IMG/VR virus record: IMGVR_UViG_3300036770_000008
Location: 1 to 20,439 of that record
Direction: 5' to 3' (one strand)
Source: a virus
Length of the DNA: 20,439 nucleotides
Position numbers and translations under genes: made by a program. This document shows positions 1-6,390 of this stretch, piece after piece. The stretch's first letter is position 1, and each line of letters begins with the position of its first letter. The notes below the pieces were generated by a model. That model was not told where the DNA came from and ran no database searches. It was given only the letters and a program-made list of their open reading frames with translations.

Positions 1-2
1 AG

Positions 3-212
3 CCGACCGACATCACCGGCCTGCACAAGGGCACCTTCCAGTTGGCCCTGAATGAAGCCAAGAAGGGCGACCGCATCATCTACTGGATCGGCCAGCATTG
101 CGGCGGGCCCCATCGCCTGGATGCAGCCGCAGCATCAGAAAGCAAGCTGTGCCTGCTGTTCTGCAAGCGCATCGAGAAAAATCTTTTTGCATATCTGGCC
201 GTGAAGAGGTAA
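3..212 (+). CDS. C-terminal part of small phage protein of unknown function
   Basis: An open frame runs in from the left edge and ends at TAA 210-212, giving 69 residues without a start. The visible part has a charged beginning, then the pattern GDRIIYWIGQHCGG followed by H, R and DAAAA, and ends LFAYLAVKR. Small proteins with a GDRI-Y-x-G-x-C-x-G-x-H pattern are common just upstream of phage terminase genes, but I cannot assign a function. The gene is followed by about 40 bases of spacer and then a strong terminator, so it probably closes the preceding transcription unit. Its left end is cut by the window. I am fairly sure it is a real gene because of this position and the protein-like composition. 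Confidence 0.6.
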   Translation, partial: PTDITGLHKGTFQLALNEAKKGDRIIYWIGQHCGGPHRLDAAAASESKLCLLFCKRIEKNLFAYLAVKR

Positions 213-252
213 CATGCCTGCACTCCACTGTTGGCATTCGCCTGCCCAACTT

Positions 253-289
253 AGCCCGCGCCGTTCCTCCCCGGCGTGGGCTTTCTTTT
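253..289 (+). terminator. Rho-independent terminator before the terminase genes
   Basis: An 11-base arm AGCCCGCGCCG (253-263) pairs with CGGCGTGGGCT (272-282) with a single G-T wobble around an 8-base loop. The T-rich run TTCTTTT (283-289) follows directly. It would end transcription of the upstream gene and separate it from the late structural block. Confidence 0.85.
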
Positions 290-304
290 GCCCGAGGCTT
301 GCGG

Positions 305-310
305 TATAAT
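305..310 (+). promoter_or_regulatory. Possible -10 box of the terminase promoter
   Basis: A perfect TATAAT lies 46 bases before the small terminase start and 15 bases after the end of the terminator T-run. There is no good -35 hexamer at 16-18 bases (only TTTCTT at 282-287), so if it is a sigma-70 promoter it is weak or needs an activator. Its place between a terminator and the first gene of a long same-strand block is the main support. Confidence 0.4.
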
Positions 311-356
311 GCGGGCTGCGCAACGGGACGCGAAAGCACCGAAGAGGAGATAGACC

Positions 357-725
357 ATGCCTGCGGGACGGCCGACAAAATACAAGCCTGAGTTCTGCGA
401 TGTGGTCGTCAAGGTTGGCGAAGAAGGCGAAACGCTTGTCGGCATGGCTGAAGCATGTGACGTTGACCGCGCAACGCTCAACAATTGGATGGAAGAGCAT
501 CCAGAATTTTTCAGCGCCGTAAAAAGAGGTTTGCAAAAATCGCAGGCTTGGTGGGAACGTCAGGGCCGCTTGGCGACGTTCGGCGCGATTCCCGGCTTCA
601 ACCCGACAAGCTACATCTTCAACATGAAAAACCGCTTCAAGGATGACTGGCGCGAGAAGCAGGACGTTGACGTAACCAGCAACGGCGGCCCGCTCACGAT
701 CCAGTGGAAGAATGCCGACAATTGA
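357..725 (+). CDS. terS: Terminase small subunit
   Basis: This 122-residue protein probably binds the phage packaging site and loads the large terminase onto concatemeric DNA. The start PAGRPTKYKPEF is the classic opening of phage small terminases (GRPTKY/F). It is followed by a helix-turn-helix region with MAEACDVDRATLNNWMEEHPEF at about residues 31-51. The middle section with WWERQGR and FNMKNRF (about 65-92) matches the oligomerisation part of these proteins. The start is fixed by a strong ribosome binding site, AGAGGAGA at 343-350. It overlaps the large terminase by 14 bases, the usual pairing of the two subunits. Length is somewhat short but normal for this type. Assignment rests on recognised sequence style and position. 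Confidence 0.88.
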   Translation: MPAGRPTKYKPEFCDVVVKVGEEGETLVGMAEACDVDRATLNNWMEEHPEFFSAVKRGLQKSQAWWERQGRLATFGAIPGFNPTSYIFNMKNRFKDDWREKQDVDVTSNGGPLTIQWKNADN

Positions 726-1971
726 AATCCCATATCTGCCGCGCAAGCAGCTTATGCCGTTCCACAATCGCACGGAGCGGTTTGCCTGCATTGTGGCGCA
801 TAGACGCTTTGGCAAAACGGTTGGCGCTATCAACGACCTAATCAAGGCTGCCATCACGACGCCGCGCGAGAACGTGCGCTGCGGCTATATCGCGCCGTAT
901 TACAACCAAGCCAAGGCGATCAGTTGGGATTACATCAAGCAGTTTACCGCGCCGATCCCTGGCATGTCCTACAACGAAAGCGAACTGCGGGCAGACTTCC
1001 CAAATGGTGCGCGTATCAGGCTGTTCGGCGCTGACAACTACGACGCCATGCGCGGCCTGTATTTCGATGACGTTGTGTTGGACGAGCCCGCAGACTTCCC
1101 GGCAAACGCATGGCCGACGGTAATTCGCCCGGCGCTGGCAGACCGGCAAGGACGCGCCACATTCATCGGCACGCCGAAGGGCAAGAACGAGTTTTGGGAA
1201 ATCTACGACAAGGCCACGCGAGACGACAACTGGTTCTCGTTGGTGCTGCCCGCGTCCGAGACAGGCATCATCCCGCAGATGGAGCTTAACGACGCGCTGA
1301 AGACAATCGGCCCGGATCGTTACGATCAGGAATTTGAGTGCAGCTTCGAGGCCGCCATCATCGGGGCATATTATGGCCGTGAGATGAAGCAAATGACCGC
1401 AGATGGTCGCATCCGCAACATTCTGCACGAGCCTCAGATTGGCGTGGTGACGGCTTGGGACTTGGGCATGGACGACACCACGTCCATCGTGTTTGCCCAG
1501 TTCGTCGGCAACGAGGTTCGCATCATCGACCACATCGAGGACAGCGGCCAAGGGCTGGCGCATTACGCGCGCCTGCTGTCTGACAAGCCTTACACATACA
1601 CCGACCACATCCTGCCGCACGATGCTCGTGTGCGCGAGCTTGGCAGCGGTGTATCGCGGATTGAGACGCTTGAAGGTCTCGGCATCCGCAACATCACCAT
1701 CGCGCCGAATATCCCGATTGAGGACGGCATTCAGGCTGTTCGCAACGGGCTTGCCAGAACATACATCCACGAAAAGCACACGCGGTTGATTGAGTCCCTG
1801 CGCCAGTATCAGCGCGATTGGGACGAGCGGTCGAAGACGTGGCGATCCAAGCCCAAGCACGATTGGACCAGCCACACCTGCGACAGCCTGCGCTATCTGT
1901 TCGTCGGCTACAGGCCGGTCGATGAGGACTGGGGCTCGCCGATCAGACGCAATTTGAAAGGACTCGTGTGA
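712..1971 (+). CDS. terL: Terminase large subunit (packaging ATPase and nuclease)
   Basis: This 419-residue motor protein would dock on the portal, pump DNA into the procapsid with ATP, and cut the concatemer. Visible motifs are an adenine-binding region near residues 12-20, a Walker A variant HRRFGKT (30-36), Walker B VVLDE (121-125) with the catalytic Glu125, and the coupling motif FIGTPKGKNEF (151-161). The C-terminal RNase H-like nuclease shows three acidic positions: Asp250 in TAWDLGMDD, Asp304 in ILPHDAR and Asp391 in SHTCDSLRYL. The length is typical of compact terminases. The ATG lies inside the small-subunit gene (14-base overlap), suggesting coupled translation. All three nuclease acids and both Walker motifs are intact, so it should be active. 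Confidence 0.95.
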   Translation: MPTIEIPYLPRKQLMPFHNRTERFACIVAHRRFGKTVGAINDLIKAAITTPRENVRCGYIAPYYNQAKAISWDYIKQFTAPIPGMSYNESELRADFPNGARIRLFGADNYDAMRGLYFDDVVLDEPADFPANAWPTVIRPALADRQGRATFIGTPKGKNEFWEIYDKATRDDNWFSLVLPASETGIIPQMELNDALKTIGPDRYDQEFECSFEAAIIGAYYGREMKQMTADGRIRNILHEPQIGVVTAWDLGMDDTTSIVFAQFVGNEVRIIDHIEDSGQGLAHYARLLSDKPYTYTDHILPHDARVRELGSGVSRIETLEGLGIRNITIAPNIPIEDGIQAVRNGLARTYIHEKHTRLIESLRQYQRDWDERSKTWRSKPKHDWTSHTCDSLRYLFVGYRPVDEDWGSPIRRNLKGLV

Positions 1972-2003
1972 TGTGATAGGGTGGCGGAAACCCGGAGGGC
2001 AGC

Positions 2004-3479
2004 ATGGCGATTGAAGACCTGCGCGAGATTGGCAACGTGCTTTACGAGCGCCGTGGCGACGGGATGCTTTATCCTGTGCGCCGTGTTCGTCCTGACACTG
2101 AAGCCCGTGGCGTGCCAGCGCAAGACCCTAGCCTGCTGAACGTTGGCGGCATTGGTCAGCGCCTCGGTCTGCTGAACCAAATCTTCAACCCGGTCGAAGC
2201 TATCGGGCAGTCCATGCAAGCAGGCCAGCGCCTTACAGCGCCGAATATGGGCGTGATGGATCGCGTGGCAGCCTTGGGCGACATGCTGTCGGGTGTTGCT
2301 GGCGTAACTGGTCCTGCTGTCGCTGCTGGCCGCGCTGGTGCACCTGCCGCTGCCGCCGTGATGGAGGGGCTTCTGGGAGGCTCGCCCACCACGCAGGCTG
2401 CGGGCGACATGGCGCGGCAGTTTGTGACGGACGAGAGCGGGGCGCTGCGGTTGTATCACGGCTCGCCGCATGATTTCGACCGCTTCAGCATGTCCAAGAT
2501 CGGCACGGGCGAGGGCGCGCAGGCTTACGGGCATGGTCTGTATTTTGCTGAAGCGGAGGACGTCGCGAAAGCTTATCGCGACAACATAGGAACAGGAGTT
2601 TCCTACAAAGGTCAGCCAATCTTGGCAAATATCCAAGATGGAACCATGATAAACCCGATTGCGGCGCGAATGTCTCAGACTGGCGAAGATGCTGAAACTG
2701 CAATTAAGAATCTTGCAAAATACTACAGGACTGAAGCCGCGAAAGTCCGACTGCGAGGCGAAACTCCTTTCCGTGGCGGCGACCCGGAAAAATTTGCGAC
2801 AGAATATGAGCAAATGGCTGAAGAAGTTTTGGCGGTTAATCCAGCAGATTTTGGAACTTCTGGCCGCCTCTACGAAGTCGAAGTCAACGCGAACCCCGAG
2901 GACTTCCTTGATTGGGACAAGCCGCTGAGTGAGCAGTCGCAAAGGGTGCGGGATGTGCTGGGGCAGTTTGGCATGAAATATGACGAGGCTGCGTCAAACG
3001 ATTTTGATAATGCGCTTTTGGCTGCGTTGTTTAACGATGCGCCGGGGCCACTGCCAAAACGACCGATCAACCCAACGGGAAATGACATTTACATGCGGTC
3101 CACGCTTCGCAACTTTGCGGTGCAGGACGATGCGGGCCGGTGGGGTCCGGGTGCAAGCACCTATGACGAAAGTCTCGCGGCTGCTGGTGGTGACCCTAAG
3201 CGGGTTCGTGCAATTAGCACTGGAAGCGCTCCTGACCGATCCGAAGCGTTACGGCGGGCTGGCATCCCCGGCATCCGCTACCTTGACGCAGGATCGCGCA
3301 GCGCGGGTGATGGCTCCCGCAACTACGTTGTCTTTGACGAAAACCTGATTGAGATTGTCCGCAAGTATGGCATAGCTGGTGCGGCGGCCATGCTGGGTAT
3401 CAGCCAAGCAGACGTGGCTCAGGCGATGCAACAGCAGCAACAACAGCAGCCGCAGGGCTTGCTTTCAGGAGCGCAATAA
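2004..3479 (+). CDS. Phage protein with PARP/ADP-ribosyltransferase-like domain
   Basis: This is a 491-residue protein. Residues 1-140 are an Ala/Gly-rich region resembling phage virion-associated proteins. From residue 149 it has [14 protein letters not shown] (His152), then GHGLYFAE (178-185 region, Tyr180 within GLYF), then [20 protein letters not shown] (289-308), and near the end [13 protein letters not shown] and [14 protein letters not shown]. These match the H-Y core of PARP-like ADP-ribosyltransferase folds as found in phage polyvalent proteins. At the place where PARPs have the catalytic Glu (NEYIVY) this protein has Asn440 (RNYVVF). Activity is therefore uncertain. The C-terminus has a glutamine run (476-482). 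The start has a clear GGAGGG site at 1994-1999. Its place between terminase and head genes suggests a virion or late product. It could be a host-modifying effector or an inactive structural relative. Confidence 0.7.
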   Translation: MAIEDLREIGNVLYERRGDGMLYPVRRVRPDTEARGVPAQDPSLLNVGGIGQRLGLLNQIFNPVEAIGQSMQAGQRLTAPNMGVMDRVAALGDMLSGVAGVTGPAVAAGRAGAPAAAAVMEGLLGGSPTTQAAGDMARQFVTDESGALRLYHGSPHDFDRFSMSKIGTGEGAQAYGHGLYFAEAEDVAKAYRDNIGTGVSYKGQPILANIQDGTMINPIAARMSQTGEDAETAIKNLAKYYRTEAAKVRLRGETPFRGGDPEKFATEYEQMAEEVLAVNPADFGTSGRLYEVEVNANPEDFLDWDKPLSEQSQRVRDVLGQFGMKYDEAASNDFDNALLAALFNDAPGPLPKRPINPTGNDIYMRSTLRNFAVQDDAGRWGPGASTYDESLAAAGGDPKRVRAISTGSAPDRSEALRRAGIPGIRYLDAGSRSAGDGSRNYVVFDENLIEIVRKYGIAGAAAMLGISQADVAQAMQQQQQQQPQGLLSGAQ

Positions 3480-3610
3480 TGCCACTCAAAAAAGGTTCGT
3501 CTGCCAAGACGATTTCTGCTAACATCCGCACGGAAATGAAATCCGGCAAGCCGCAAAAGCAAGCGATTGCCATTGCCCTCAGCAAAGCAGGAAAGGCGAA
3601 GAAGAAATGA
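3479..3610 (+). CDS. Small lysine-rich phage protein (DUF6496-like)
   Basis: A 43-residue basic protein starting [16 protein letters not shown] and ending AKKK. The pattern of KKGSS..TIS.NI...[18 protein letters not shown] is one I recognise from many phage genomes as a conserved small family (DUF6496-like by memory). Its function is unknown. The ATG overlaps the stop of the preceding gene as TAATG, and its own stop overlaps the next start as ATGA, which implies translational coupling. It is the first of four tiny lysine-rich genes between the PARP-like gene and the adaptor. Confidence 0.8.
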   Translation: MPLKKGSSAKTISANIRTEMKSGKPQKQAIAIALSKAGKAKKK

Positions 3611-3702
3611 AAAAGCCAGTTAAGTTCACCCCGTGCAAAGGCTGCCCGAACCCCGCCAAGTGCAAGGCAATGGGCAAGTGCATGATGAAGGCTAAGAAGT
3701 AA
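3607..3702 (+). CDS. Very small cysteine- and lysine-rich protein, unknown function
   Basis: A 31-residue product with four cysteines at positions 10, 13, 19 and 25 ([16 protein letters not shown]) and many lysines. The first pair is a CxxC and the spacing could hold a zinc ion, so a zinc-knuckle-like fold is an inference. The start codon shares ATGA with the stop of the gene before it, and its stop is TAATG with the next start. The four-cysteine pattern and the stop/start chain make a chance frame unlikely. I do not recognise a named family. Confidence 0.65.
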   Translation: MKKPVKFTPCKGCPNPAKCKAMGKCMMKAKK

Positions 3703-3848
3703 TGGCCGGCGGTCTCTACGCAAACATCGCAGCCAAGAAGGCCCGCATCAAGGCTGGATCGGGCGAGAAGATGCGCAAGCCCGGCTCAAAGGGCGCGCCG
3801 ACTGCGGCTGCATTCAAGGCTTCGGCCAAGACGGCCAAGAAGAAATGA
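3702..3848 (+). CDS. Small basic phage protein, unknown function
   Basis: A 48-residue basic protein opening [20 protein letters not shown], with EKMRKPGSKGAPTAAAF in the middle and a lysine-rich end TAKKK. I recognise this GLYANI...KRI.AGSGEKMRKPG.KGAPT style as a widespread small phage protein without known function. The start overlaps the preceding stop (TAATG) and the stop overlaps the following ATG. The strong positive charge would suit contact with DNA or an acidic protein such as a scaffold, but that is inference. Confidence 0.78.
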   Translation: MAGGLYANIAAKKARIKAGSGEKMRKPGSKGAPTAAAFKASAKTAKKK

Positions 3849-4147
3849 AGACCCCGGCTTGGCAGCGTAAGGAGGGCAAGTCTCCCAGCGGCGGCTTAAA
3901 CGCCAAGGGCCGCGCGTCTGCGAAGGCCGAGGGAATGAACCTGAAGGCCCCGGTAAAGGCGGGCGACAACCCGCGCCGGGCGTCCTTCTTGGCTCGGATG
4001 GGCGGTATGCCCGGCCCCGAGCGTGACGAGGATGGAAAACCCACGCGACTTCTGCTATCACTGAACGCATGGGGCGCAAGCAGCAAGGCAGACGCCAAGG
4101 CTAAAGCCAAGGCCATTTCGGCCCGTAACGAGGCGAAGAAGAAATGA
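3845..4147 (+). CDS. Small basic phage protein (DUF6321-like)
   Basis: A 100-residue, strongly basic protein. Key stretches are MKTPAWQRKEGKSPSGGLNA at the start, KGRASAKAEGMNLKAPV next, then RRASFLARMGGMPGP and DEDGKPTRLLLSLNAW, with a lysine/alanine tail ending KKK. The AWQRKEGK...GGLN.KGR.SAK....LK.PV and FCARM.GMPGP elements are known from a conserved phage family found near head genes (DUF6321-like from memory). The function is unknown. ATG overlaps the preceding stop by four bases and the stop overlaps the adaptor start by four bases. It is the last of the chain of small basic genes. Confidence 0.8.
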   Translation: MKTPAWQRKEGKSPSGGLNAKGRASAKAEGMNLKAPVKAGDNPRRASFLARMGGMPGPERDEDGKPTRLLLSLNAWGASSKADAKAKAKAISARNEAKKK

Positions 4148-4764
4148 CCATCACGACCTATGCCACGCTAAAGACAGCCGTCGCGGACTTTCTCAACCGC
4201 GACGATCTCACGTCTGTCGTGCCGACCTTCATCGCGCTGGCCGAGGCTGACATGCAGCGCAAGCTGCGTCACTGGCGTATGGAGCAGCGCGCGACCGCCC
4301 AGCTTGACACGCAATTCAGCGCCATTCCGTCCGATTGGGTGGAAACGATCCGCTTCTACCTGACCACCGGCGAAACATCGCGGCTGGAGCTTATCAGCCA
4401 AGCCGAGATGATCGACCGCAAAGAGGCCGACAGCAACGTCACTGGCCGCCCGTATTACTACGCGATGACCGGGGCGCAGTTTGAACTGTACCCAGTGCCG
4501 GATGGCCTTTACACGGGCGAACTGCTATACTTCGGCAAGATACCTGCGCTGTCGGACTCGGCCACGACAAACTGGCTCTTGACCAACGCGCCGGATGCCT
4601 ACCTCTACGGGGCGCTGATCCACTCGGCACCGTACCTGAAGGACGACGCCCGCATTCAAATCTGGGCAGCCCTGTATCAATCCGCGATTGATAACCTGAA
4701 CAATTCTTCCAACGACGCGCGGCACAGCGGAACCGGCCTGCGTATGAAAATCAGGAGTTTCTGA
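4144..4764 (+). CDS. Head-tail adaptor protein (SU10-type)
   Basis: This 206-residue protein is probably the adaptor that binds under the portal ring and joins it to the tail nozzle. It opens TITTYATLKTAVADFLNRDD, continues with FIALAEADMQRKLR (about 28-41), and has the middle beta section AMTGAQFELYPVP and LLYFGKIPALSD. The C-terminal helix carries APDAYLYGALIHSAPYL and WAALYQSAIDNL. This layout is typical of the SU10 adaptor family in podovirus-like phages, at about the usual length. It starts within the stop of the last small basic gene and its TGA overlaps the next ATG (TGATG). Confidence 0.82.
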   Translation: MTITTYATLKTAVADFLNRDDLTSVVPTFIALAEADMQRKLRHWRMEQRATAQLDTQFSAIPSDWVETIRFYLTTGETSRLELISQAEMIDRKEADSNVTGRPYYYAMTGAQFELYPVPDGLYTGELLYFGKIPALSDSATTNWLLTNAPDAYLYGALIHSAPYLKDDARIQIWAALYQSAIDNLNNSSNDARHSGTGLRMKIRSF

Positions 4765-5150
4765 TGTCACTGACCAACTCTTTCGAAACCAGCGTCCTGA
4801 CGTGGCTCCTGACGGCATCCTCGCCGTCTCCGGCACGTCCGAGTGCTTGGTATCTTGGCCTGTTCACCGCTGCACCGGGTGAAAGCGGCGGCGGCACCGA
4901 GGTGAGCGGCAACGGCTACACCCGCGAGGCCGTCACGTTCACCGTGAGCGGCAACAACGCTTCGAACGATGCTGCCATCGAATTCCCGACTGCAACGGGA
5001 AGCTGGGGCACCATCACGCACGCAGCGGTGTTTGACGCTTCAACCTCGGGCAACATGATCGCCTACGCCTCGCTGACCGCCTCGAAGGTGATTGACACCG
5101 GGGACGTTCTGCGCGTGCCGACGGGCGATCTTGACATCAACCTCGACTGA
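4764..5150 (+). CDS. Phage tail fibre-like small protein
   Basis: A 128-residue protein beginning SLTNSFETSVLTWLL, followed by AWYLGLFTAAPGESGGGTEV and NGYTREAVTF, ending with a GDVLRVPTGDLDINLD strand. The LxLFTAAPGExGGGTEVSG.GY.R pattern is well known in a small all-beta family annotated as phage tail fibre or Gp80-like. It probably forms a minor virion or fibre component. The exact place in the particle is not known. The start overlaps the adaptor stop as TGATG. Confidence 0.72.
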   Translation: MSLTNSFETSVLTWLLTASSPSPARPSAWYLGLFTAAPGESGGGTEVSGNGYTREAVTFTVSGNNASNDAAIEFPTATGSWGTITHAAVFDASTSGNMIAYASLTASKVIDTGDVLRVPTGDLDINLD

Positions 5151-5160
5151 GGCTGGATAG

Positions 5161-5856
5161 GTGGCGGTCTACCGTACAGCATTCGGTACAGGCACATACG
5201 GCTTAGACTCGTATGGCCTCAGCGGCGAAGTCAAAGACGCTTCGGCGTCGGCTTCGGTCGCTGTTACCGCTTCTGTGCTGGCAGGCAAGCGGTTTGATGC
5301 ATCAGCCGCTGCATCCGCAACCTCGGCGGCAACGGTTTCAATGCAGGTCTTGCGCTCGGCTAGCGCGGTTGCCTCTGTTACGTCTGCAACGACAGCTTCC
5401 GCAGATCGGGTGATTGATGCCGCCGTTGTTGAGTACCGTACAGGCTTCGGTCGTGGCGCATATGGCGCGAATGCCTATGGGTTCGACGGGGCCGCCATCA
5501 CAATCACGGCATCCGCGTCTGTAAGCGCACAGCGGCTGCGCGAGGTTGAGGCCCCGGTGTCGTCGGCGGCTACAGTTTCGATTGATGCGGATCGGGAACG
5601 CAATATTTCTGCCACGGCGGCGGCGGCCTTTACAACGTCCGTCTCGACGGTTTTCTCGGTGAACGTGTCTGTTTCATCGGCATGCGCTGTCACTTCCAGC
5701 GCGTCTTTGCAGCGCGTGCGCTTAGGTAGTGCGCTTGCTGCAATTTCGTGTATAGTGTCGGCAGCATCTATTAAGAAGTGGGAGCCTGTGCAGGATACGG
5801 CGGAAACATGGACGCCGCAGCCTGATACAAGCGAAATCTGGACCAAAGCAGCATAA
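5161..5856 (+). CDS. Ala/Ser-rich repeat protein, probable virion or fibre component
   Basis: A 231-residue protein with a GTG start and a TGAGG ribosome binding sequence at 5148-5152, eight bases upstream. It is dominated by alanine, serine, valine and threonine in alternating strands, as in fibre shafts. It contains a duplicated segment: YRTAFGTGTYGLDSYGLSG at residues 4-22 and YRTGFGRGAYGANAYGFDG at 92-110. A second short repeat near the end is DTAETWTPQP / DTSEIWTKA (212-229). No enzymatic motif is visible. I do not recognise a named family. Position between two fibre-like proteins supports a structural role. Confidence 0.65.
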   Translation: MAVYRTAFGTGTYGLDSYGLSGEVKDASASASVAVTASVLAGKRFDASAAASATSAATVSMQVLRSASAVASVTSATTASADRVIDAAVVEYRTGFGRGAYGANAYGFDGAAITITASASVSAQRLREVEAPVSSAATVSIDADRERNISATAAAAFTTSVSTVFSVNVSVSSACAVTSSASLQRVRLGSALAAISCIVSAASIKKWEPVQDTAETWTPQPDTSEIWTKAA

Positions 5857-5868
5857 GGGCGGCTTAAA

Positions 5869-6390
5869 ATGGCGGACTCAACAACGACGAACTATGCCTT
5901 TGTGCTGCCCGAGGTGGGCGCATCCGAGGACACTTGGGGCACCAAGCTCAACCAAAACTGGACCGATCTCGATACGGACCTGAAGGCTTTGAGCGATGCG
6001 GCTGTCACGCTGACCGGCACGCAGACCCTGACCAACAAGACGCTGACAGATCCGGCCATCACTGGCGCGATCCTCGAGGACATCTATACAATCACGGACG
6101 GCGCGGCTTTCGAGATCGACCCCGGCAACGGCTCCATCCAGCTTATCACGCTGGGTGCCAACCGCACGCCCAAGGCCACCAACTTTGCCAACGGCGAGGC
6201 TGTCACGCTGATGGTTGATGACGGCACGGCATACACGCTGACGTGGACCGACGCGACTTTTGGCGGCTCTGGCGTTGTGTGGAAGACGGACGGCGGCGTT
6301 GCGCCCACGCTGAACACGGCAGGCTACACGGTCATCGTGCTGTTTGAAGTCGGCGGTCAGGTTTACGGCGCTCGCGTGGGAGACGCATAA
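5869..6390 (+). CDS. Tail fibre-like structural protein
   Basis: A 173-residue protein whose N-terminus NYAFVLPEVGASEDTWG followed by TKLNQNWTDLD is a very common opening of phage tail fibre and appendage proteins. Next comes LTGTQTLTNKTLTDPAITG, a repeat-like segment typical of fibre shafts, then a beta-rich C-terminal part with GNGSIQLITLGANRTP and VYGARVGDA. It probably forms part of an adhesion fibre together with the next gene, whose ATG overlaps its stop (TAATG). The length is short for a full fibre, so it may be a base or connector segment. Confidence 0.72.
   Translation: MADSTTTNYAFVLPEVGASEDTWGTKLNQNWTDLDTDLKALSDAAVTLTGTQTLTNKTLTDPAITGAILEDIYTITDGAAFEIDPGNGSIQLITLGANRTPKATNFANGEAVTLMVDDGTAYTLTWTDATFGGSGVVWKTDGGVAPTLNTAGYTVIVLFEVGGQVYGARVGDA

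Noticed and set aside
98-391. Plus-strand open frame of 97 codons over the terminator
   Set aside because: It crosses the hairpin and the -10 box and overlaps both the partial first gene and the small terminase in another frame.
135-857. Minus-strand open frame of 240 codons across the terminator and terminase start
   Set aside because: It runs through a terminator, a promoter-like site and the small terminase gene with no protein-like motif.
838-1875. Long minus-strand open frame of 345 codons
   Set aside because: It lies wholly inside the large terminase gene, has no ribosome site or recognisable domain, and its composition is what the opposite strand of GC-rich coding DNA gives.
1980-1993. 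Small hairpin GGGT...ACCC between the large terminase and the PARP-like gene
   Set aside because: The stem has only four base pairs and no T-run; chance is enough to explain it.
3430-3450. CAG/CAA run as a microsatellite or recombination site
   Set aside because: It is a short glutamine run in an interrupted pattern at a protein C-terminus, common in such proteins, and not a repeat array.
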